Assembly (NCBI GenBank): GCA_017549125.1 | Contig: JAFYVL010000045.1 | Location: 1 to 64,000, forward strand | Direction of reading: 5' to 3' | Origin: Oscillospiraceae bacterium | GTDB taxonomy: Bacteria > Bacillota > Clostridia > Oscillospirales > Oscillospiraceae | DNA length: 64,000 nucleotides | Shown here: one piece after another, positions 8,597-17,654 of the stretch | How positions within the stretch are numbered: position 1 is the first letter of the stretch | Layout: each line of letters begins with the position of its first letter | Position numbers and translations under genes: made by a program | The notes under the pieces: generated by a model | Database searches by the model: none | Seen by the model: the letters and a program-made list of their open reading frames with translations, nothing else | What the model was told of the DNA's origin: nothing

Positions 8597-9445
8597 ATGA
8601 AATGTGCATGGGATTCATTGATCGACATATTGCCACATTGGATGCGGCAGGCTGTGGACAAGCATGGATCACAAACCTTGCAAGAGCTACGATTACGATT
8701 ACATCAAAGGCCGGAACTGATAACATCTACCAAGTGTACCTTCCTGGATCGGCCGGTTCAGTTGGAGGATATCCAGTTTTGTATCAATACGGCTTCTCGG
8801 TATTCTCCCTGGGCGGCGCAGACAATTTCTCATGGGTATATCACAGCACCTGGAGGACACAGGATTGGTTTGTGTGGGCAGGCTACGGTTTCAGAGGGGG
8901 AGATGGTGGGCATTCGCTCGCCCAATTCTCTGTGTATTCGCATATCCCGGGATTTTTCGGGAATTGCCAAAGGTACGGAGACGTTAACGGGATCGGTATT
9001 GATCATTGGCTGTCCCGGGAGTGGAAAAACCACACTACTGCGTGATCTCATACGAATACGATCCAATACAGGACAAGGCTGCGTTTCGGTGGTAGACGAG
9101 AAAGGAGAAATCTTTCCCACAAGTCCACAAGGCTTCTGCTTTGATACAGGGGTTAGGACGGATGTGCTAACTGGCTGTACAAAGGCGCAAGGGATCGAAA
9201 CTGTCTTGAGAAATATGGGGCCGTCTGCAATTGCAGTGGACGAAATCACCGCTTCTGAGGATTGTGAAGCCCTAAGACGGGCTTGTTGGTGTGGGGTGGA
9301 TCTGATTGCGACAGCTCATGCAGGGGACAAGCAGGATTTTATGAATCGTTCTGTTTACAGGCCTTTATTGGATAGCAAACTATTCTCCCACCTTGTTATT
9401 TTACGGAAAGACAAATCATGGTATACGGAAAGGATGTATATATGA
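8597..9445 (+). CDS. spoIIIAA: Stage III sporulation protein AA (ATPase)
   Basis: A 282-residue secretion-ATPase-like protein that powers or assembles the SpoIIIA-SpoIIQ feeding-tube channel between mother cell and forespore. The Walker A motif IIGCPGSGKTTLLRDL lies near residue 137, VSVVDEKGEI follows, and AIAVDEITASEDCEAL is the Walker B region. AGGAG at 8584 is eight bases before the ATG at 8597; the earlier in-frame GTG (8588) and ATG (8591) overlap or crowd that site. It is the first of eight tightly packed or overlapping genes in canonical AA-AH order. No convincing sigma-E promoter was found by eye in the 50 bases between the coaX terminator and this gene. Confidence 0.95.
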   Translation: MKCAWDSLIDILPHWMRQAVDKHGSQTLQELRLRLHQRPELITSTKCTFLDRPVQLEDIQFCINTASRYSPWAAQTISHGYITAPGGHRIGLCGQATVSEGEMVGIRSPNSLCIRISRDFSGIAKGTETLTGSVLIIGCPGSGKTTLLRDLIRIRSNTGQGCVSVVDEKGEIFPTSPQGFCFDTGVRTDVLTGCTKAQGIETVLRNMGPSAIAVDEITASEDCEALRRACWCGVDLIATAHAGDKQDFMNRSVYRPLLDSKLFSHLVILRKDKSWYTERMYI

Positions 9446-9954
9446 GTCTGAAAATATTGGGTGCTATTTTAATCGTTGTTGGCTGTGGCGGTTTTGGATT
9501 TTGTATGGCTGCCCAACATAATCGAGAAGAGCGTGTCTTGCGGGAATTTGTGGGGGTTTTGGATTACATGGAGTGTGAACTTCAATACAGGCTGACCCCC
9601 TTGCCGGATCTTTGTCGGCAATCGGCTGCCCAATGCAGAGGGATTCTCCGTGAGGTCATGCTAAAGCTAACACAGGAATTGGAAGATCAGGTGTCGCCCA
9701 ATGTTGAGCATTGTGTTTCAGCTTCCATTGGGAAAGTAAAGCATATCCCGAAAAATACTGTATTAATGCTGGAGACTTTGGGTAGGTCTTTGGGGAGATT
9801 TGATCTGGATGGGCAACTGCGAGGCTTTGAAGCGGTGCGTAAGGAATCCAGACGTTTACTGGAGCGACTAACCACCAATAAGGATGCCAGGTTGCGCAGC
9901 TATCAGACATTGGGATTATGTGCTGGTGCAGCCTTGGCCATATTGTTTGTGTGA
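9442..9954 (+). CDS. spoIIIAB: Stage III sporulation protein AB
   Basis: A 170-residue protein with an N-terminal membrane helix (LKILGAILIVVGCGGFGF), a helical central part and a second hydrophobic stretch at the C terminus (GLCAGAALAILFV). SpoIIIAB resembles type II secretion GspF-like inner-membrane components and is part of the mother-cell complex of the feeding tube. The start at 9442 overlaps the spoIIIAA stop by an ATGA, indicating translational coupling. A start at 9418 is open but lies well inside spoIIIAA. Confidence 0.9.
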   Translation: MSLKILGAILIVVGCGGFGFCMAAQHNREERVLREFVGVLDYMECELQYRLTPLPDLCRQSAAQCRGILREVMLKLTQELEDQVSPNVEHCVSASIGKVKHIPKNTVLMLETLGRSLGRFDLDGQLRGFEAVRKESRRLLERLTTNKDARLRSYQTLGLCAGAALAILFV

Positions 9955-9957
9955 TAT

Positions 9958-10152
9958 ATGGATATTGATTTAATTTTTAAGATTGCTGCCATAGGGATCA
10001 TTGTTTCTATTTTAAACCAAGTATTGTCTCGGTCCGGTAGAGAAGAACAGGCGACTATGACCACTTTAACAGGATTGGTGGTTGTGCTGATGATTGTTGC
10101 CCAGAAAATTTCTGAATTATTTGACCTGGTAAAAAATTTGTTTCATTTCTGA
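9958..10152 (+). CDS. spoIIIAC: Stage III sporulation protein AC
   Basis: A 64-residue protein with two membrane helices around a polar turn (SRSGREEQAT), the standard size for SpoIIIAC. It is an integral mother-cell membrane piece of the SpoIIIA channel. It begins three bases after the spoIIIAB stop and overlaps the next gene by one base (TGATG). Confidence 0.93.
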   Translation: MDIDLIFKIAAIGIIVSILNQVLSRSGREEQATMTTLTGLVVVLMIVAQKISELFDLVKNLFHF

Positions 10153-10547
10153 TGGATATTTTCTTGCGAGTAACCGCTGGGATTTTAATTGCGGTGGTAT
10201 TAAATGTGGTAATTGCAAAGCAGGGGAAGGACATTTCTCTGCTTTTGGTGCTGGCTGTGTGTACCATGGTAGCCACCGTGGCTGTGGAATTCTTCCGGGA
10301 GATCATAGCCTTTTTACGAAAACTGGAGAGTGTAGGCAACCTCAATGGCGGTATGCTAAAGATTTTGCTCAAATGCGTAGGTATTGCGTTGCTGTCTGAG
10401 ATTTCCGGCATGATATGCACGGATTTTGGGAATGCGTCCTTGAGTAAAATCCTGCACATGCTGGCTACAGCGGTCATTTTGTGGTTAGCCTTGCCGGTGT
10501 TTACGGAATTGATAGAGCTTGCTGAACAAATATTAGGTGCGGCATGA
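10152..10547 (+). CDS. spoIIIAD: Stage III sporulation protein AD
   Basis: A 131-residue membrane protein with about four helices (first helix from residue 4, last near 105-120), homologous to SpoIIIAC plus a C-terminal extension, as expected for SpoIIIAD. The conserved short motif AKQGKDIS follows the first helix. Its start overlaps the spoIIIAC stop, and its last bases overlap the spoIIIAE start, so the group is translationally coupled. Confidence 0.93.
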   Translation: MDIFLRVTAGILIAVVLNVVIAKQGKDISLLLVLAVCTMVATVAVEFFREIIAFLRKLESVGNLNGGMLKILLKCVGIALLSEISGMICTDFGNASLSKILHMLATAVILWLALPVFTELIELAEQILGAA

Positions 10548-11584
10548 GGAAAATTATTTTATTGATTGTTTTTGTTTTTGCGTTCATTCGTCCGGTGTCT
10601 GCGTTGGATGTTTCTATCCCGGAAGCACCGGACGCGGCAGAGGAATATATGCCCGAGGACACAGAGTCTTTCGGTGACGGTGTCTGGTATATTTTCAAGC
10701 TTGTAATTGGGAAGATACATCCGGAAATCGTAGAAGCCTCCGGGATTTGTCTGTCCGTTGTGGCCATTGTTTTGATATGCAGCCTGGTGCATGGGTTTTC
10801 GGATTCCACCAAGCGGACAACGGAATTGATCGCAGCGGTTATGATTGGAATATTGCTGTTTCGCCCTTCGGAAATTTTCCTGCAATTGGGCGTGGATACA
10901 GTAAGGGAGATGACAGATTACGGAAAACTATTGCTTCCGGTTATGACGGGAACTATGGCAGCACAAGGTGGTACAACATCATCCGCTGCGCTTTATTCCG
11001 GAACGGTGCTGTTTTCGGGGCTACTGTCTACAGCGATTAGTAACATCTTGGTTCCGCTTATATATATTTATATCTGCTTTATTGTAGCAGGTAGCGCAGT
11101 GGGACATGAGCAGTTGAAGGAAATACAGAAGTTTATCAAATGGTTGATGACCTGGATTCTAAAGATCATCTTATATGTTTTTACCGGTTACATGGGCATC
11201 ACGGGTATCATTACAGGCTCAGTAGATTCGGCGGCGGTTAAAGCCACCAAGCTGACCATATCCGGTGCAGTTCCTGTGATCGGCAATATCATAGCGGATG
11301 CATCTGAAACCATTTTGGTTAGTGCCGGGGTGGTAAAGAGTGGTGCTGGTGTCTACGGGATGTTGGCCATGATCGCTATTTTGATAGGCCCGTTTCTGCA
11401 AATCGGTGTCCAATACCTTTTGCTGAAATTTACCGGCTCTGTCTGTGCTATTTTTGGCGTGAAGTCTACTACCAATTTAGTGAAGGACTTTTCCGGGGCT
11501 ATGGGGATGATCTTGGCTATGATTGGAACGATGGGGCTACTGTTAATGGTGAGCATTGTGTGCTTTATGAAAGGTATTGGCTAA
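10544..11584 (+). CDS. spoIIIAE: Stage III sporulation protein AE
   Basis: A 346-residue polytopic membrane protein. It begins with a short basic segment and hydrophobic core ending VSALDV, a likely cleaved signal peptide, then about seven membrane helices between residues 60 and 340. SpoIIIAE is an essential, poorly understood integral part of the SpoIIIA complex, sometimes compared with ABC or type III secretion membrane parts. Glycine-rich stretches such as SGAVPVIGNIIADASETIL (about residue 235) are typical of the family. It overlaps spoIIIAD by four bases. Confidence 0.93.
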   Translation: MRKIILLIVFVFAFIRPVSALDVSIPEAPDAAEEYMPEDTESFGDGVWYIFKLVIGKIHPEIVEASGICLSVVAIVLICSLVHGFSDSTKRTTELIAAVMIGILLFRPSEIFLQLGVDTVREMTDYGKLLLPVMTGTMAAQGGTTSSAALYSGTVLFSGLLSTAISNILVPLIYIYICFIVAGSAVGHEQLKEIQKFIKWLMTWILKIILYVFTGYMGITGIITGSVDSAAVKATKLTISGAVPVIGNIIADASETILVSAGVVKSGAGVYGMLAMIAILIGPFLQIGVQYLLLKFTGSVCAIFGVKSTTNLVKDFSGAMGMILAMIGTMGLLLMVSIVCFMKGIG

Positions 11585-12057
11585 TGGATGGTATCGGCGG
11601 ATATGTAATTGGAATTATATGCGCAGCTATTGTGTGCGCAGTGATTAATCAGTGGTCTGAAAAGAAGGGGACTCATGGGGCGATTCTTAAAATACTCACA
11701 GGTGTCTTTATGACCATAACGCTGGTGTCGCCTTTGCTGGATTTTGATATGACAGGGATAGACAGTCGCTTTTCCTGGATCACTGCAGATGCAGAGTCGG
11801 CTGTTCAGAATGGACAAATATTAGCGAAGGATTCCATGGCGGAAATCATAAAGACCCAATGTGAAGCATATATTTTGGACAAAGCTGCTTTTTGGGAGCT
11901 AAATCTTTCGGTGGAGGTGACATTAAGTGAATCGGATCCACCGATCCCCAACGGGGTGGAGTTGACAGGAAATGTATCGCCCTACGCAAAAAATCAGATG
12001 ACAAATTGGATCGTTGAGGAACTGGGTATATCGAAGGAGCATCAGGTATGGAAATAA
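11584..12057 (+). CDS. spoIIIAF: Stage III sporulation protein AF
   Basis: A 157-residue protein with two N-terminal membrane helices (GGYVIGIICAAIVCAVI and an ILTGVFMTITLVSPLL segment) followed by a soluble domain with the ring-building fold used by SpoIIIAF, SpoIIIAG and SpoIIIAH. The start at 11584 overlaps the spoIIIAE stop by one base (TAATG). A longer in-frame ORF begins at 11560 inside spoIIIAE but has no ribosome binding site. Confidence 0.9.
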   Translation: MDGIGGYVIGIICAAIVCAVINQWSEKKGTHGAILKILTGVFMTITLVSPLLDFDMTGIDSRFSWITADAESAVQNGQILAKDSMAEIIKTQCEAYILDKAAFWELNLSVEVTLSESDPPIPNGVELTGNVSPYAKNQMTNWIVEELGISKEHQVWK

Positions 12058-12554
12058 AGAAACTCACAAGTAACTTCTCTGAGATTCTCAAAAAGTATCG
12101 ATACGCAATTCTGGTGTTGCTGATCGGGATTCTGCTCATGAATATTCCCTCCGGTAAAACCGCAAAGAAGCAGGAGAAAGAAACGGTGATAACACTGCAA
12201 CCTGCTGTGGATATGGAGAAAAGGCTGGTGGAGGTGTTAGGGCAAATCGAAGGCGTTGGAAGGGTAGAGGTTATGCTGACCCAAGCCTGTGGGGAAGAAA
12301 ATGTTTATCAGAGTAACGAAGAATTATCCACCGATGAATCCGGTCGTTCCCAGCGGAAGGAAACCGTGACCATGACCGATTCGGACAGAAATGAGACGGC
12401 TTTGATCCTAAAAACAAACGCTCCGAAATACCTGGGTGCAATTATCGTATGCGAGGGTGCAGAAAGTTCTGCAGTTCGGCTTTCTTTAGTGGATGCGGTT
12501 TCCAAGATCACAGGGCTGAAAAGCGATGCAATATCTGTTTTGAAAATGAAATGA
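12048..12554 (+). CDS. spoIIIAG: Stage III sporulation protein AG
   Basis: A 168-residue protein: cytosolic stub, one membrane helix (YAILVLLIGILLMNI, about residues 22-36) and an intermembrane ring-building domain (KRLVEVLGQIEGVGRVEVML). In B. subtilis SpoIIIAG forms a large oligomeric ring in the space between the two forespore membranes. A short linker rich in Ser/Asp/Asn (ENVYQSNEELSTDESGRSQ) corresponds to the beta-triangle insertion region. It overlaps spoIIIAF by ten bases. Confidence 0.92.
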   Translation: MEIKKLTSNFSEILKKYRYAILVLLIGILLMNIPSGKTAKKQEKETVITLQPAVDMEKRLVEVLGQIEGVGRVEVMLTQACGEENVYQSNEELSTDESGRSQRKETVTMTDSDRNETALILKTNAPKYLGAIIVCEGAESSAVRLSLVDAVSKITGLKSDAISVLKMK

Positions 12555-12569
12555 TTGGAGGTAATCATA

Positions 12570-13115
12570 ATGAAGGTTTGGAGAAAAAATATGGTTGCTG
12601 CAGCCATATTGGTGACAGTATGCGCAGGAATCTACATCAATTGGTTATATACAGAGGATCAGGCAACAGCCAGCTTGGTGGATACGTTGGATGAGAGTAA
12701 ATTGCTGTCAGAGGATCTGTTGGTTATGAGCGGAGGGGTAGATCCTGCGCAGGCAACGGAAACCGCCAGTGAGTATTTTGCGGCTGTTCGTTTGTCACGA
12801 CAGGAAGCCAGGGATAGCGCGGTCAGTCTATTGCAGGAAGCAATGGCCTACAGCGATACTGCAGAAGCTGCCCAATCTAATGAAAAGTTGGAACAGATCG
12901 TGCAAATGGCACTTTGCGAAGCACAGATCGAAAGCCTTGTAATTGCGAAGGGATATAGTGAATGCGTGGCCTATATCAGCGATGCTGGGATATCTGTGGC
13001 TGTATCTTCTCCGGAAGGTGGTCTGCAACAAAACGACGTGGCGGTGATCGCTGATATTGTGATGACACAATCGGAATATGGTATGGAAGATATTCGGGTG
13101 GTAGAAGTCCCTTAA
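12570..13115 (+). CDS. spoIIIAH: Stage III sporulation protein AH
   Basis: A 181-residue single-pass protein (membrane helix about residues 7-25) with an extracellular helical segment and a C-terminal ring-building domain (EAQIESLVIAKGYSECVAYI...VSSPEGGLQQNDVAVIADIV). SpoIIIAH is the mother-cell partner that in B. subtilis locks onto forespore SpoIIQ. GGAGG at 12557 sits eight bases before the ATG at 12570, favouring this start over the one at 12555. No terminator follows; the valS promoter and T-box begin 14 bases after the stop. Confidence 0.92.
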   Translation: MKVWRKNMVAAAILVTVCAGIYINWLYTEDQATASLVDTLDESKLLSEDLLVMSGGVDPAQATETASEYFAAVRLSRQEARDSAVSLLQEAMAYSDTAEAAQSNEKLEQIVQMALCEAQIESLVIAKGYSECVAYISDAGISVAVSSPEGGLQQNDVAVIADIVMTQSEYGMEDIRVVEVP

Positions 13116-13128
13116 TCGAATAAAATGA

Positions 13129-13157
13129 TTGACATCTGCCGGAAATTGTGGTATTTT
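13129..13157 (+). promoter_or_regulatory. Sigma-A promoter of the valS T-box transcript
   Basis: TTGACA, a 17-base spacer and TATTTT start 13 bases after the spoIIIAH stop. Transcription would begin near 13164 and give a leader of about 245 bases. Confidence 0.75.
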
Positions 13158-13163
13158 ACCATT

Positions 13164-13394
13164 GTTAAATACATGGATGGGGAGTTACCGTCTTTGTGAC
13201 CGCTCAGAGAGTGCATGGTTGGTGTGAATGCATGGGTCCTGGCTGGTTTGTCGCCCCGGAGTTGATTACCTGAACCGTAGTAGGGTAATTCGGGATCGCC
13301 CGTTATAGCGACTAGAGTGCCCGTTTGGGAATTCAGGTGGTACCGCGGAATGTCTATTTTCGCCCTGAGCAGTAATGCTCAGGGTGTTTTTTGT
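13164..13394 (+). promoter_or_regulatory. T-box riboswitch for valS
   Basis: A tRNA-Val-sensing leader. Stem I elements (CAGAGAG at about 13205 and GGTTGGTG at about 13217) lead to a specifier loop in which GTC (13250-13252) reads as a valine codon. The T-box core AGGTGGTACCGCGG (13335-13348), whose middle pairs with the free tRNA end, precedes a terminator hairpin (CCCTGAGC / GCTCAGGG, 13363-13384) with a T run. When uncharged tRNA-Val binds, the antiterminator replaces this hairpin and valS is transcribed. Confidence 0.93.
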
Positions 13395-13410
13395 TTAAGG
13401 AGTGTACAAT

Positions 13411-16050
13411 ATGGCAAAAGAATTACCTAAGGTGTATGAGCCCCAGCAGGTAGAAAATGAAATTTATAAGATGTGGGAGGACAATGGTTATTTCCGTCCC
13501 ACAGAAAAGGCAGATGCAAAGCCTTTTACCATTGTGATGCCTCCCCCCAACGTAACTGGTCAGTTGCACATGGGTCACGCAATGGATGCGACTTTGCAGG
13601 ATACTCTGATTCGCTTTAAGCGTATGCAGGGCTATAGCGCTCTTTGGCTGCCCGGTGTTGATCATGCCGGTATTGCTACTCAGATCAAGGTGGAGGAAGA
13701 GCTGCGCAAGGACGGCCTGACTCGCTATGACCTGGGTCGTGAGAAGTTCCTGGAAAAGGTCTGGGATTGGAAGCATAAGTACGGTAATCGCATTGTGGAG
13801 CAGCAGAAGAAGCTGGGTGCATCCTGTGATTGGGAGCGTGCTCGCTTTACCATGGACGAAGGCTGTTCCAAGGCTGTCCGTGAAGTCTTCGTTTCTCTGT
13901 ATGAGAAGGGTCTGATCTACAAGGGTAGCAGAATTATCAACTGGTGTCCTCATTGTGTAACTGCATTGTCTGATGCTGAGGTTGAGTATGTGGATAAGCC
14001 CGGTCATCTGTGGCATATTCGCTATCCTCTGACCGATGGTACTGGCGAGGTGGTTGTTGCTACTACTCGTCCCGAGACCATGCTGGGTGATACCGGTGTA
14101 TGCGTGAACCCCAATGATGAGCGTTACCAGCATATTGTTGGAAAGACCGTAACTTTGCCCCTGGTCAACAAGCAGATTCCTGTGGTGGCTGATGACTATG
14201 CTGAGATGGAATTTGGCACCGGCTGTGTTAAGATGACTCCCGCCCACGACCCCAATGACTTTGAAGTGGGTCTGCGTCACAACCTGGAAGTAATCCGCGT
14301 GTTGGATGATAACGGTGTTGTTAATGCACTGGGTGGCAAGTACGAAGGCATGGATCGCTACGATGCCCGCAAGCAGATCGTAAAGGATCTGGAGGAGCAG
14401 GGCTACCTGGTTAAGATCGATGAGCATGCCCATAATGTGGGTACTTGCTATCGTTGTCATAATGATGTTGAGCCTATTATCTCTGCCCAGTGGTTTGTGA
14501 AGATGCAGCCTTTGGCAGAAGAGGCTATTCGTGTTGTCAAGGAAGGCGAGACCAAGTTCGTTCCTGAGCGCTTCAGCAAGACCTATCTGAATTGGATGGA
14601 GAATGTCCGTGACTGGTGTATCTCCCGTCAGCTGTGGTGGGGTCACCAGATTCCTGCATGGACCTGTGAGGAATGTGGTCATATTACGGTTTCTCGTGAA
14701 GATGCTTGCCAGTGTGAGAAATGCGGCAGTACCAAGATCGAGCGAGATCCCGATGTGCTGGATACCTGGTTCAGTTCTGCTCTGTGGCCCTTCGAGACCC
14801 TGGGCTGGCCTGAGGATGCTGAGGATCTGAAGAAGTTCTATCCCACAGATGTGCTGGTTACCGGTTATGATATTATCTTCTTCTGGGTCGCCCGTATGAT
14901 CTTCTCCGGCTGTGAGCACACCGGTAAGACACCTTTCCATACAGTGTTGATCCATGGTCTGGTTCGTGATAACCAGGGTAGAAAGATGTCCAAGAGCTTG
15001 GGTAACGGCATTGATCCTCTGGAAATGATTGAGAAGTACGGCTGTGATGCTCTGCGTATGAACATGGTCACCGGCAACTCTCCCGGAAATGATATGCGTT
15101 TCTATGTGGAGCGTTGTGAGGCTATGCGTAACTTTGCCAATAAGCTGTGGAATGCCAGCCGTTATGTCATGATGAATCTGGGCGAGAATGCAACCAATGC
15201 ATTGCCTGCTGCGGAAAAACTGGAGATCGCTGACAAGTGGGTGCTGTCCAAGTTGAACACTTTGATCTCCGAAGTGACAGAGAACCTGGAGAAGTACGAG
15301 CTGGGTGTTGCTGTGCAGAAGGTCTATGACTTCATTTGGGATACCTACTGCGACTGGTACATTGAGCTGACCAAGGCAAGGTTGTACAGCGAGGATGCTG
15401 ACCGTAAGCAGACAGCTATTTCTGTTCTGGTGTATGTGCTGGATCAGGTGCTGCGCCTGCTGCATCCGTTCATGCCTTTTATCACCGAGCAGATTTGGCA
15501 GTCCATCCCTCACGAGGGTGAGGCTCTGATTATTGCTCAGTGGCCTAAGTATACTGAGGAATTGGCATTTAAGGCTGAGGAAGAGCAGATGGAAGCTGTT
15601 ATGAATGCCATCCGTGCAATTCGTAACCGCCGTACCGAGATGAACGTTCCTCCCTCTAAGAAGGCAGCGCTTTTTGTACTGACCTCGAAGCCTCAGGTAT
15701 TTACCGAGGGCGAGGGCTTTATTCAGAGATTGGCTTATGCGGATGCTGTGACCATCCTGGATAAAGAACCGGAAGATCTCAATGGTATGGTGACTTGTAC
15801 AACTGCAGATGCAAAGCTGTACATTCCCATGGGTCAGCTGGTTGATGTAGCCAAGGAACTTGATCGCATTTCCAAGGAATTGGATAAGGCTCGCAAGAAC
15901 CTGGCGGCCCTGGAAGGCAAGCTTTCCAATGAGAATTTTGTGGCTCGCGCCCCTGAGGCTGTTGTTGCTGCAGAGCGCCAGAAGGCGCAGAAGGCTAAGG
16001 ATCTGATTGCTCAGCTGGAGCAGAGCGAACAGGCCATGAAGCAACTGTAA
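13411..16050 (+). CDS. valS: Valine-tRNA ligase
   Basis: An 879-residue class I aminoacyl-tRNA synthetase. The HIGH-type motif HMGH lies near residue 51 ([14 protein letters not shown]), KMSKS near 527 ([11 protein letters not shown]), with the CP1 editing domain between them ([14 protein letters not shown], about 216), a zinc-ribbon of four cysteines at about 415-440, and the C-terminal tRNA-binding coiled coil ([24 protein letters not shown]). AAGGAG at 13397 is eight bases before the ATG at 13411; an in-frame GTG at 13402 overlaps that site. Expression is governed by the upstream T-box. The gene avoids TTA, CTA and TCA codons so strongly that the antisense strand is open for 886 codons. 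Confidence 0.97.
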   Translation: MAKELPKVYEPQQVENEIYKMWEDNGYFRPTEKADAKPFTIVMPPPNVTGQLHMGHAMDATLQDTLIRFKRMQGYSALWLPGVDHAGIATQIKVEEELRKDGLTRYDLGREKFLEKVWDWKHKYGNRIVEQQKKLGASCDWERARFTMDEGCSKAVREVFVSLYEKGLIYKGSRIINWCPHCVTALSDAEVEYVDKPGHLWHIRYPLTDGTGEVVVATTRPETMLGDTGVCVNPNDERYQHIVGKTVTLPLVNKQIPVVADDYAEMEFGTGCVKMTPAHDPNDFEVGLRHNLEVIRVLDDNGVVNALGGKYEGMDRYDARKQIVKDLEEQGYLVKIDEHAHNVGTCYRCHNDVEPIISAQWFVKMQPLAEEAIRVVKEGETKFVPERFSKTYLNWMENVRDWCISRQLWWGHQIPAWTCEECGHITVSREDACQCEKCGSTKIERDPDVLDTWFSSALWPFETLGWPEDAEDLKKFYPTDVLVTGYDIIFFWVARMIFSGCEHTGKTPFHTVLIHGLVRDNQGRKMSKSLGNGIDPLEMIEKYGCDALRMNMVTGNSPGNDMRFYVERCEAMRNFANKLWNASRYVMMNLGENATNALPAAEKLEIADKWVLSKLNTLISEVTENLEKYELGVAVQKVYDFIWDTYCDWYIELTKARLYSEDADRKQTAISVLVYVLDQVLRLLHPFMPFITEQIWQSIPHEGEALIIAQWPKYTEELAFKAEEEQMEAVMNAIRAIRNRRTEMNVPPSKKAALFVLTSKPQVFTEGEGFIQRLAYADAVTILDKEPEDLNGMVTCTTADAKLYIPMGQLVDVAKELDRISKELDKARKNLAALEGKLSNENFVARAPEAVVAAERQKAQKAKDLIAQLEQSEQAMKQL

Positions 16051-16060
16051 TGCATAAATA

Positions 16061-16097
16061 ATATCGGCTGTGCAATTTAGCACAGCCGATATTTTTG
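16061..16097. terminator. Bidirectional terminator between valS and sdaA
   Basis: A perfect 13-bp stem ATATCGGCTGTGC / GCACAGCCGATAT is followed by a T run on the plus strand and flanked by A-rich sequence on the other side. Confidence 0.85.
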
Positions 16098-16098
16098 C

Positions 16099-17307
16099 TT
16101 ATTTCTTTCTGGCGTAGATCTTAGCAAGACCGCCTTCACTGGTTTCACGGAAACGATGATTCAAATTGATACCGGTCTCGTGCATAGCCCGGCAGACCAT
16201 ATCATAGCTGATATTACGGGAGCCGGTGAGGAAATAGCTGAGGTTACAAGCGTTCATAGCTCGCAAGGCGGCTACAGCATTTCGCTCGATGCAGGGGATC
16301 TGTACCAATCCACAGATGGGATCGCAGGTGAGACCCAGATGATGCTCCATGGCAACCTCGGCGGCATATTCCACCTGGTCGAGGTTTTGCTCATACAGTT
16401 CTGCCAAGGCGGCAGCGGCCATGGAACAGGCTGTGCCGATCTCTGCCTGGCAACCGGCTTCTGCGCCGGAAATAGAAGCGTTGCGTTTTGTTAAGCTACC
16501 GATAATACCGGCTGCAGCAAGACCGCGAATGATTTGCTGATCTGTAAAGCCCTTGGTATCCTGTGCGTACTTCAGTACTGCAGGTACAACACCGCAAGCA
16601 CCGCAGGTGGGCGCGGTCACGATGGTGCCGTTGCCGGCATTTTGTTCTGCTACTGCATAGGCATAAGCGGCAATTCTCTGGAACTCCAGCAAGGCAGGAT
16701 TGCGATCCTCGGGATATTTTTCGTGCAGAGAACGGGCTTTTCTCTGAACATTCAGACCACCGGGTAATACACCGGTGGCTTCCAGACCTTCGGCAATGGC
16801 ATTTTTCATGGTTTGCCAAATATCCATCAGGAAATCCCAGATGTCCTCACCCTCGTTCAGCTCCACATAGTCGCTGAGTTTGTCGATGTAGCGCCATTTG
16901 CAGAAATCTGCGATTTCTGCAAAGGAATTTTCGGGATAGATATCCGGGCTGTCTGTTTCCGGCTGACCGGCATAACGGATATCGCCGCCGCCGATGGATT
17001 CTACACGGAGAAACCCGATTTCGTTACCGCTCTGCAAAGCGATCAAATCCAAGGTGTTGGGGTGGGAATCGGACAATTCTTCCTTGGAGAATACGATCTC
17101 GGTGGGCAGGGGAGACATAACCTCCAAAATCACACGGTCTGTGCCGTGTCCTACACCGGTTTTGCTCAAAGAGCCGTATAAGATCACACGGAAGGCATCC
17201 GCTTGGGGATATTTTTCACGAAAAAGTCGTGCTGCTCGTTCCGGTCCCATGGTATGGGAGGAGGAAGGACCTTTGCCGACTTTGTAGATCTCTCGAATGG
17301 ATTTCAT
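16099..17307 (-). CDS. sdaA: L-serine ammonia-lyase, iron-sulfur, single chain
   Basis: A 402-residue L-serine dehydratase that turns serine into pyruvate and ammonia. The beta-type domain comes first with GPSSSHTMGPERA (about residue 12), then the alpha-type catalytic domain with ATGVLPGGLNVQRKA (about 177), TAPTCGACGVVPAVL (about 236) and the cluster-ligand region GCQAEIG / TCDPICGLVQIPC (about 286-345). Both halves are fused in one chain, unlike the two-gene form of B. subtilis. The start at 17307 follows GGAGG on the minus strand; an upstream in-frame ATG would add 14 residues not typical of the family. Confidence 0.93.
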   Translation of the reverse strand: MKSIREIYKVGKGPSSSHTMGPERAARLFREKYPQADAFRVILYGSLSKTGVGHGTDRVILEVMSPLPTEIVFSKEELSDSHPNTLDLIALQSGNEIGFLRVESIGGGDIRYAGQPETDSPDIYPENSFAEIADFCKWRYIDKLSDYVELNEGEDIWDFLMDIWQTMKNAIAEGLEATGVLPGGLNVQRKARSLHEKYPEDRNPALLEFQRIAAYAYAVAEQNAGNGTIVTAPTCGACGVVPAVLKYAQDTKGFTDQQIIRGLAAAGIIGSLTKRNASISGAEAGCQAEIGTACSMAAAALAELYEQNLDQVEYAAEVAMEHHLGLTCDPICGLVQIPCIERNAVAALRAMNACNLSYFLTGSRNISYDMVCRAMHETGINLNHRFRETSEGGLAKIYARKK

Positions 17308-17376
17308 GGAATAACCTCCATATCTGTATTCTATCTGTGAGTATATCAATTATTTCGGGGGAAATCAACATATATT

Positions 17377-17553
17377 TTAGGATGTAGGCAGGTTGAAAAC
17401 ACCTGTGTTTATCAGGGCTTCTATGGATAATTCTCCGGCCAGAGTGAATAAGGCTTCAGCAAGCACCTGTTCCAAGGGTAGTTGTGCCTTTTGGGCAATC
17501 TGCGCATAGAAAAGGGCCACGGATGGTTCTAACAGGATGGTTACCTGGGTCAT
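17377..17553 (-). CDS. Small hypothetical protein upstream of sdaA
   Basis: A 58-residue ORF with a good GGGGAG ribosome binding site seven bases before the ATG at 17553. The N terminus (TQVTILLEPSVALFYAQIA) has a short beta strand followed by helices, a layout seen in small CopG/Arc-like (ribbon-helix-helix) proteins, but no diagnostic residue confirms this. It precedes sdaA on the same strand with a 69-base gap and no terminator between them, so co-transcription is possible. Function is unknown and the ORF is short, hence the moderate confidence. Confidence 0.5.
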   Translation of the reverse strand: MTQVTILLEPSVALFYAQIAQKAQLPLEQVLAEALFTLAGELSIEALINTGVFNLPTS

Positions 17554-17654
17554 AAAACATCTCCCCAAAAGTTTATTTCATCCTATGCAGGCTCTTGACA
17601 ATCGTGTTACAATATAAAGAGAAATTTTTTACCTTTGGGAGAGGATGAAATATT

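Noticed and set aside
13423..16083. 886-codon open frame antisense to valS
   Set aside because: It is in codon register with valS. Antisense stops arise from TTA, CTA and TCA codons, which this highly expressed gene avoids; the translated product looks like no known protein.
17590..17620. TTGACA and TACAAT before proS
   Set aside because: The two boxes are only seven bases apart, so they cannot form one promoter; the true -35 is unclear.
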